From: Alphaproteobacteria bacterium
GTDB lineage: Bacteria; Pseudomonadota; Alphaproteobacteria; Micavibrionales; CSBR16-224
Assembly (NCBI GenBank): GCA_007116755.1
Contig: SKHU01000270.1
Coordinates: forward strand, 1-26,748
DNA length: 26,748 nt
Reading direction: 5' to 3'
The notes below the pieces were generated by a model. That model did no database searches. It saw only the letters and a list, made by a program, of their open reading frames with translations, and was not told where the DNA came from. The translations under genes and the position numbers were made by a program. Of the stretch, positions 22,279-26,748 are shown one piece after another (position 1 is the stretch's first letter; each line of letters opens with the position of its first letter).

Positions 22279-23265
22279 TTAAGCGCTGGCCGTTTTGGCT
22301 TTGACGGCTTCGGCATCCTCATCCGCAGCGCCGGCCACGGCGGCAGCGGCTTCGCTTTCGCCCTGTTCTGCGTCTTTGGCGTCTTTGGTATCCGCCTCAT
22401 CCGCAGCCTCTTCAGCCGGTGCTTTTTTGGACGCATCTTCTTTTGCTTTTTCGTCCGGTTTTGCTGCCGGCTTTTCGTCCGCTTTTTTGGCTTTGGCCGC
22501 AGGTTTCTTTTTCGCAACCGGTGTTTCGGCGCGTGCGCCCAGATCCGTGCCGGATGCGGCAAGCTCACGCTCCAGACCCTGCAGGATTGCCGTCACGAAC
22601 AAATCGCAATACAGCGCAATCGCGCGCGACGCATCGTCATTGCCCGGAATCGGGAAGTCGATATCGTCGGGATCGCAATTCGTATCAACGATTGCAAATA
22701 CCGGAATGCCCAGCTTGCGTGCCTCGGCAACGGCCAGATCTTCCTTGTTGATGTCCAGCACAAACAGCGCATCGGGCAGACCGCCCATTTCCTTGATACC
22801 GCCCAGCGCCTTTTCCAGCTTTTCATACTCGCGCGTCAGTTGCAGCAGCTCTTTTTTGGTCAAAAGCTTGCGCATTTCTCCGTCAGCCAGCTGTTTTTCC
22901 AGCTCGTGCAGACGGCGAATCGAGTTTGACACGGTTTTCCAATTGGTCAGCATACCGCCAAGCCAGCGATGGTTGACGTAATATTGTCCGCTGCGTGCTG
23001 CGGCTTCCGCCACTTTATCGGCGGCCTGACGCTTCGTGCCGACAAACAGAACGCGTCCGCCCGATGCGACGATATTGCGGACAGCCAGCAATGCTTCATG
23101 CAAAAGCTGTACGGTTTTTTCAAGATCGATGATATGGACGCTGTTGCGGGAACCGTGAATATAGGGTTTCATCTTCGGGTTCCAGCGGCGTGTGTTGTGG
23201 CCGAAATGTACGCCGGCTTCCAGCAGCTGGCGCATGGTGAATTGTGCTTTTTCTTTTTGAGTCAT
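22279..23265 (-). CDS. rpsB: 30S ribosomal protein S2 with long C-terminal extension
   Basis: Small-subunit ribosomal protein. The core (1-232) carries the S2 signatures: RQLLEAGVHFGHNTRRWNPKM, IHIIDLEKT-type HIIDLEKTVQLL, VLFVGTKRQA, the VNHRWLGGMLTNW block, and PDALFVLDINKEDLAVAEA then GIPVFAIVDTNCDPDDIDFPIPGNDDA. Residues about 245-328 are an extra Lys/Ala/Glu/Asp-rich, disordered tail typical in alphaproteobacteria though variable. The start has AAAGGA 11 bases upstream. A TTGACA at 23315-23320 (minus strand) could be its -35, but the -10 is not clear. First gene of rpsB-tsf. Confidence 0.98.
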   Translation of the reverse strand: MTQKEKAQFTMRQLLEAGVHFGHNTRRWNPKMKPYIHGSRNSVHIIDLEKTVQLLHEALLAVRNIVASGGRVLFVGTKRQAADKVAEAAARSGQYYVNHRWLGGMLTNWKTVSNSIRRLHELEKQLADGEMRKLLTKKELLQLTREYEKLEKALGGIKEMGGLPDALFVLDINKEDLAVAEARKLGIPVFAIVDTNCDPDDIDFPIPGNDDASRAIALYCDLFVTAILQGLERELAASGTDLGARAETPVAKKKPAAKAKKADEKPAAKPDEKAKEDASKKAPAEEAADEADTKDAKDAEQGESEAAAAVAGAADEDAEAVKAKTASA

Positions 23266-23500
23266 GTTGTTGTTGGTCCTTTTAAAATTTACCGGTTTAT
23301 CCTCTGCAGCGCTGTGTCAAGTTTTTCAGAAAAATTACGGACAAGGTGATTCTTGAAAATCAAAGATTTTGGCGAATCGCCTGCCGCTTTTTCTGCAAAA
23401 CACCGGAGCGGCCGTTTTTGGCGGGAGATTCTTTTGAAAAATCCTTAAAAAACAAAGCCGCAGAAGCATCTGCATGTGTTTTCAGTTTATCCGGCATATA

Positions 23501-23530
23501 TAAAAGCACCGCCTTTCGCAAAACGGTGCT
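23501..23530 (-). terminator. Terminator-like stem on the minus strand
   Basis: AGCACCG (23505-23511) pairs with CGGTGCT (23524-23530); in the minus direction it is followed by TTTTATAT. There is no gene upstream of it on that strand within the window, so it might end a small minus-strand transcript or isolate rpsB from antisense transcription. Confidence 0.4.
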
Positions 23531-23712
23531 CTGATGCCGTGTGCGGCCTGTTTAACGCAAAATCGGGGATTTGTCCAGCGTTAAAAGCGATTCTCCGCCG
23601 CAGCTGTGCGCCGTCCTCCGCCTGTGCCGATAATCCTTGTGCTGTGGACGGATTTATATTATAAAACAGGCTCTGCTTTTGTTTGAAAATATACCTTTTT
23701 CATATTTTTTTA

Positions 23713-23741
23713 TTGACATAATCATGAAAACTGTGTAAAAG
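23713..23741 (+). promoter_or_regulatory. Candidate promoter in the gene-free region
   Basis: A consensus TTGACA (23713-23718), 17-base spacer and TAAAAG (23736-23741, 4/6). Start near 23748 would lead straight into the inverted repeat at 23758-23814. It could drive a structured leader for the TelA-like gene or a separate small RNA. Confidence 0.5.
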
Positions 23742-23747
23742 GTTAAT

Positions 23748-23880
23748 TATTCGTTAACAAGCGTGTGTCCCGGAGCCGGGGAATTTTGGAAAAATCCGGT
23801 GCGTGACACGCTTGATGTGAATGGACAGACTTGATAGAAAGCGCTTGGTAATTGCCGGAATTTCGGCTTGACCGCTTTTT
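23748..23880 (+). ncRNA. Possible small RNA or structured 5' leader
   Basis: From the predicted start the transcript would contain a stem closed by CAAGCGTGT/ACACGCTTG (23758-23766 with 23806-23814), with GC-rich and A/T-rich inner pairs. A second stem follows, closed by AAAGCG/CGCTTT (23838-23843 with 23873-23878) around GCCG/CGGC, and ends in TTTTT. That layout fits a small RNA of about 130 bases with a weak terminator, or a leader about 200 bases long. No known RNA family is recognised. Confidence 0.3.
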
Positions 23881-23947
23881 ATGAAGGGGAGTGGGTTAAA
23901 ATAAATTCCAAAGCCTGGAAGATTTGATTTAAAGAGGAGAAGACGCT

Positions 23948-25702
23948 ATGGCTGATAAAGATGATTTCGATTTTGACGACAAGAAAAAAACCGATGCTTT
24001 CGACATGAGCGACGAGGAGCTTTTCGGTGATGATGCTTCCGACGATCTGAAAGCAGATTCGGATTCGGATGAGGCTCCGCTTGAGCAGGGCGCAGACGAA
24101 ACCGAAGAGGAATTCGAGCAGCGCCGCCTGGAACAGGAAATGCGCAAGAAGAAATCCGTCAGCGCCCGTGAAAAAATGGGCTGGACGATTCCCGCCTATC
24201 AGGATATGTCGCGCGAGCTTGAAGAAAAAGAGCCGAAGCTGAAAGAGCTGATCAAGGAATACAAGGCTCTGGATGCGAAAGCCGGCAAAACTGCGGATGA
24301 CGAAGAGAAAATGTCTGCGCTGAAGGCAGAGGTTGCCAATATTCGCCGTCTGCAAAAAGAAATCCAGATTATGGACGAGCATATCGACACCATTCTGCAG
24401 GCGCCGGATGATTTCGACAACATCATCAGCTATGGCAGCACGGTCACCGACCAGCTTGGCGAGTTGACGGACAAGCTTCTGGAAATCCAGAGCAAATCCA
24501 CCGACCAATACACCGTTTTTGACGATACGATGTCAAAAGTGCGCGGTATTGTCGAAGATCGCAACTTTGAAGAAGGCCTTGCCTTCCTGAAAGACCGTAC
24601 GCTGGGCAGCGGCAAGGAAATTCTCGGCAAAACCGCAGATGCGGCCAAAGAAGCCGGAAAATTCGGTGCCGGTGTTTTGAAAAGCACATGGCGCGCCCTG
24701 ACCTCGAAAAAAGCCGAGCGTGAAGAAAAAGAGCGCGAAGCCGAAGAGGCACGTGAAGCCGCCCTGTTGCGCGAGCTTCCCGAAAAGCGCAAGCAGTTGC
24801 AGAAAGCGGCCGATTCCATCGAAAAGCTGGAAAGAAGCTTGGTCAACCACGCCATTCAGGTCGAAAATCTGGGTAAAACCAACCTGAACGCGGTGAATGA
24901 TCTGCGTCTTTACATTGCTGCGGGTGACGAAATTCTGCGTATTTACGACGAAGAGCTGATCCCCGAGGCGAAAAAGCGCTTTGATCAGGAAAGAACGCCG
25001 GATAACGAGACAACTCTGCGTAATCTGCAAACCTCCGCATCCGACTTTTTCGATCAGGTGCTGGAACTTGAGGTCGTGATGTTCCGCGCACGCCGCGACG
25101 TGCTGGAATTGGCACAACAGGCCAAGACCAACCGCGAATACATCAAAACCATCAAGAAGATGCGCAAAAACGGCATCAATCAGTGGAAAACAGCTTTGGC
25201 GAAAGCTTCGCTGCAAGGCCAGTCCATGAAGCAGGGACGCGCCATCCTCGAACATTCGCGCTTCGGTGCGGAGACGGATGACCTGTCCATCGAGCTGCAG
25301 GGTATGTCGGCCAAGAACGCGAAGGCGATCCAGGAAAGCCGCCTGAACGAGATCGGCAACCTCCTGGAGAACCAGAAGAAGCTGAAGGAAATCATCGGCA
25401 GCACGCTGCAAAACGATGCAGAGTTCGAGCAAAAGCGTCTTGCCGGTCGCAAGATGCTGAAGAAAGCCGAGGAAGAGCTGGCTGATTTAACACATAAATC
25501 CGACAAGGCGCTGGCCGCCAAAGGTGACAATGTGTCCCGCGACAACGAGCGCTCCGGTGGCGGTTCGACGAAGAAATCCGATAAAGCTTCGGATATGTTC
25601 ACCGAAGAAGCCAAAGCCAATGACAACAGCGATACCGGTGCAGCCGATATCGCAGCCAAAGTCCGGAGAAACCGCAAAAGCGGCGGCCCCGCAAATAAAT
25701 AA
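23948..25702 (+). CDS. TelA-like (toxic anion resistance family) coiled-coil protein
   Basis: 584 residues, cytoplasmic, almost entirely helical and highly charged. Residues 1-60 are an acidic, Asp/Ser-rich disordered segment; 75-140 and 270-320 are long charged coiled coils (EEKERE type). The middle-to-late part (about 315-470) resembles the TelA/YceH fold: NLNAVNDLRLYIAAGDEIL, EELIPEAKKRF, VLELEVVMFRARRDVL, then a TNREYIKTIKKMRKNGINQWKTAL block similar to the helix after which TelA has its PLWK. The C-terminal 80 residues are a Lys/Ser/Asp-rich tail. No membrane segment or signal peptide. AGAGGAGAAG supports the start. TelA relatives are linked to tellurite and antimicrobial tolerance, but the true role is unclear; the family call rests on pattern only. 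Confidence 0.65.
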   Translation: MADKDDFDFDDKKKTDAFDMSDEELFGDDASDDLKADSDSDEAPLEQGADETEEEFEQRRLEQEMRKKKSVSAREKMGWTIPAYQDMSRELEEKEPKLKELIKEYKALDAKAGKTADDEEKMSALKAEVANIRRLQKEIQIMDEHIDTILQAPDDFDNIISYGSTVTDQLGELTDKLLEIQSKSTDQYTVFDDTMSKVRGIVEDRNFEEGLAFLKDRTLGSGKEILGKTADAAKEAGKFGAGVLKSTWRALTSKKAEREEKEREAEEAREAALLRELPEKRKQLQKAADSIEKLERSLVNHAIQVENLGKTNLNAVNDLRLYIAAGDEILRIYDEELIPEAKKRFDQERTPDNETTLRNLQTSASDFFDQVLELEVVMFRARRDVLELAQQAKTNREYIKTIKKMRKNGINQWKTALAKASLQGQSMKQGRAILEHSRFGAETDDLSIELQGMSAKNAKAIQESRLNEIGNLLENQKKLKEIIGSTLQNDAEFEQKRLAGRKMLKKAEEELADLTHKSDKALAAKGDNVSRDNERSGGGSTKKSDKASDMFTEEAKANDNSDTGAADIAAKVRRNRKSGGPANK

Positions 25703-25728
25703 GGATTAACACTCCTCTGTACCGTAAG

Positions 25729-25766
25729 CGGCCGGTTCCTTATAAACGGGAACCGGCCGTTTGCTT
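25729..25766 (+). terminator. Rho-independent terminator after the TelA-like gene
   Basis: An 11-base perfect stem (CGGCCGGTTCC at 25729-25739 with its inverted copy at 25749-25759), a 9-base loop and a following TTTGCTTT. It is 26 bases after the stop codon. Confidence 0.85.
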
Positions 25767-25828
25767 TCCGCTCGACAAAAGCCTGAAAATCTGCAAAATT
25801 GGGCGCAAAACAGACAAAACGAAATACA

Positions 25829-25848
25829 ATACAAAATAATACAAAATA
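25829..25848 (+). repeat. Tandem 10-base repeat before the citrate synthase gene
   Basis: ATACAAAATA occurs twice head to tail, after a partial copy (AATACAAT) at 25823. It lies just before the AAGGAG ribosome binding site. It may be a slippage-prone AT-rich leader or part of a promoter region. Confidence 0.5.
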
Positions 25849-25862
25849 AGGAGTTTTGCGCC

Positions 25863-26748
25863 ATGTCCGGTCTGGAAATCTTTAAAGGTCTCGCAGGGGT
25901 TTATGTCGATACCACGGCGATATCCACCGTGGTCGAGGACACCAACACGCTGACCTATCGCGGCTATGCGGTGCAGGATCTGGCGAAATACTGTTCTTTT
26001 GAAGATGTGGCCTATCTGCTGTGGCACGGCGAATTGCCGAATGCGGAGGAGCGCGCCGCATTTGAAAAACACGAACGCAGCCTGCGCGCGGTCGATCCCG
26101 CCTGTCTTGACGTGCTGCGCCTGATGAACAAGGACGCGCATCCGATGGATACGCTGCGCACGGCGATCAGCTTTCTTGGCGCGAATGATCCCGCATGGGC
26201 GGATAACAGCCCTGCGGCCAATCTTGATAAATCTGTGAATATGCTGGCAAAACTGCCCGTTCTTGTCGCGGCGGATTTCCGCATCAAAAACGGCAAAGAG
26301 CCGGTCGCGCCGCGTACGGATTTGTCCTTGGCAGAAAATTTCTTTCATATGTGTTTTGAAAACGTGCCGGAGCCGGAGATCGTCAAGGCATTTGATATGT
26401 CGCTGACATTTTATGCCGAACACAGTTTCAATGCCTCGACCTTTACGGCGCGCACGATCATTTCCTCGCTGTCGGATATTTACGCAGCGGTCACGGGCGC
26501 GATCGGATCGCTGAAAGGCCCGCTGCACGGCGGCGCGAACGAGGCCGTCATGCATATGCTGCTGGAGATCGATACGCCGGAAAAGGCGCAGGACTGGATC
26601 GATGACGCGCTGGCCAATAAAAAGCTGGTGATGGGGTTCGGTCACCGCGTTTACCGCGACGGGGACAGCCGTGTTCCGTATATGACGGAGGTCTATCACA
26701 AAGTCGCCAAACTCAGCGGCGGCGAAAAATGGGTAGAAATCTCGAATA
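25863..26748 (+). CDS. gltA: Citrate synthase / 2-methylcitrate synthase family (partial, 3' end outside window)
   Basis: Condenses oxaloacetate with acetyl-CoA (or propionyl-CoA) at the entry of the TCA or methylcitrate cycle. The frame is open through the right edge (295 codons seen; full members of this short type have about 370-390). Signatures: GLAGVYVDTTAIS and TLTYRGYAVQDLA at the N terminus, then His187 in EHSFNASTF, the catalytic His222 in GPLHGGANE and catalytic His261 in GFGHRVY. The third catalytic residue, an Asp, should be beyond the window. AAGGAG nine bases before ATG fixes the start. The short form without an N-terminal beta region suggests the type II/methylcitrate group, so GltA versus PrpC cannot be decided here. 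Confidence 0.92.
   Translation, partial: MSGLEIFKGLAGVYVDTTAISTVVEDTNTLTYRGYAVQDLAKYCSFEDVAYLLWHGELPNAEERAAFEKHERSLRAVDPACLDVLRLMNKDAHPMDTLRTAISFLGANDPAWADNSPAANLDKSVNMLAKLPVLVAADFRIKNGKEPVAPRTDLSLAENFFHMCFENVPEPEIVKAFDMSLTFYAEHSFNASTFTARTIISSLSDIYAAVTGAIGSLKGPLHGGANEAVMHMLLEIDTPEKAQDWIDDALANKKLVMGFGHRVYRDGDSRVPYMTEVYHKVAKLSGGEKWVEISN

Larger units (their letters stand above)
23321..23947. other. Long gene-free region with several hairpins
   Basis: About 630 bases between rpsB (minus) and the TelA-like gene (plus). Two short open frames (62 residues each) exist but have no ribosome binding site and cysteine/arginine-scrambled composition, so I do not call them. Visible structures: an AGCACCG/CGGTGCT stem (23505-23530), a TTTAACGC/GCGTTAAA stem (23551-23585), a CAAGCGTGT/ACACGCTTG stem (23758-23814) and an AAAGCG/CGCTTT stem (23838-23878), plus a TTGACA element at 23713. 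No tRNA was found. Confidence 0.6.

Noticed and set aside
23346..23664. Two small open frames of 62 codons in the gap before the TelA-like gene
   Set aside because: No ribosome binding site, biased composition, and hairpins within them.
25823..25848. Possible CRISPR or long tandem array
   Set aside because: Only two and a half copies of a 10-base AT-rich unit, with no spacers.
25740..26699. A 319-codon open frame on the minus strand
   Set aside because: Antisense to the citrate synthase gene, which has all visible family signatures and a good ribosome binding site.

Overview
The window reads as a dense chromosomal segment of a moderately GC-rich Gram-negative bacterium, most likely an alphaproteobacterium. 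Support for this is family-level inference: ribosomal protein S2 with a long Lys/Ala/Glu-rich C-terminal tail next to tsf, a class II DAHP synthase, a long deoxyribose-phosphate aldolase, a CheY-like regulator with a GPDRR-type tail, and ParD/ParE. A Micavibrio-like lineage would fit the unusual presence of exonuclease I (SbcB), but this cannot be proven from the sequence alone. TTG and GTG starts are frequent.

Layout. 1-2000: the end of an unidentified gene, a single-domain response regulator (-), and divergently two tandem paralogous genes of unknown function. 2000-6200: deoC (-), divergent from a secreted protein gene and a DEAD-box RNA helicase, then a short-chain dehydrogenase. 6200-8700: an accessory patch bounded by two different imperfect palindromic repeats. 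It holds a ParD/ParE toxin-antitoxin operon with a third unknown gene behind it, and a lone unknown protein with a His...Asn-Cys signature. 8700-13550: nadE and class II DAHP synthase (-, one operon), divergent from sbcB. 13700-15532: two adjacent alpha/beta-hydrolase paralogues, of which the first has lost its catalytic Ser and Asp. 15548-21101: fhs (formate-tetrahydrofolate ligase) followed on the same strand by three tandem copies of an unrecognised four-TM protein with a four-cysteine C-terminal domain. 21184-23265: rpsB-tsf with a strong terminator. 23266-23947: a long gene-free region with several hairpins and a candidate promoter. 23948-25702: a TelA-like coiled-coil protein with a strong terminator. 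25863-end: a citrate synthase family gene cut by the window edge.

How it fits together. Most genes are housekeeping: translation (rpsB, tsf), RNA remodelling (helicase), one-carbon metabolism (fhs), NAD synthesis, the shikimate entry step, deoxynucleoside catabolism, DNA repair (sbcB) and the TCA cycle. The least explained elements are the triplicated membrane protein operon coupled to fhs, the hydrolase/pseudo-hydrolase pair that converges on it, the ParE gene whose expected ATGA-overlap start codon reads ATA, and a possible small RNA or structured leader before the TelA-like gene. No tRNA, rRNA, CRISPR array, insertion sequence or replication origin was recognised.
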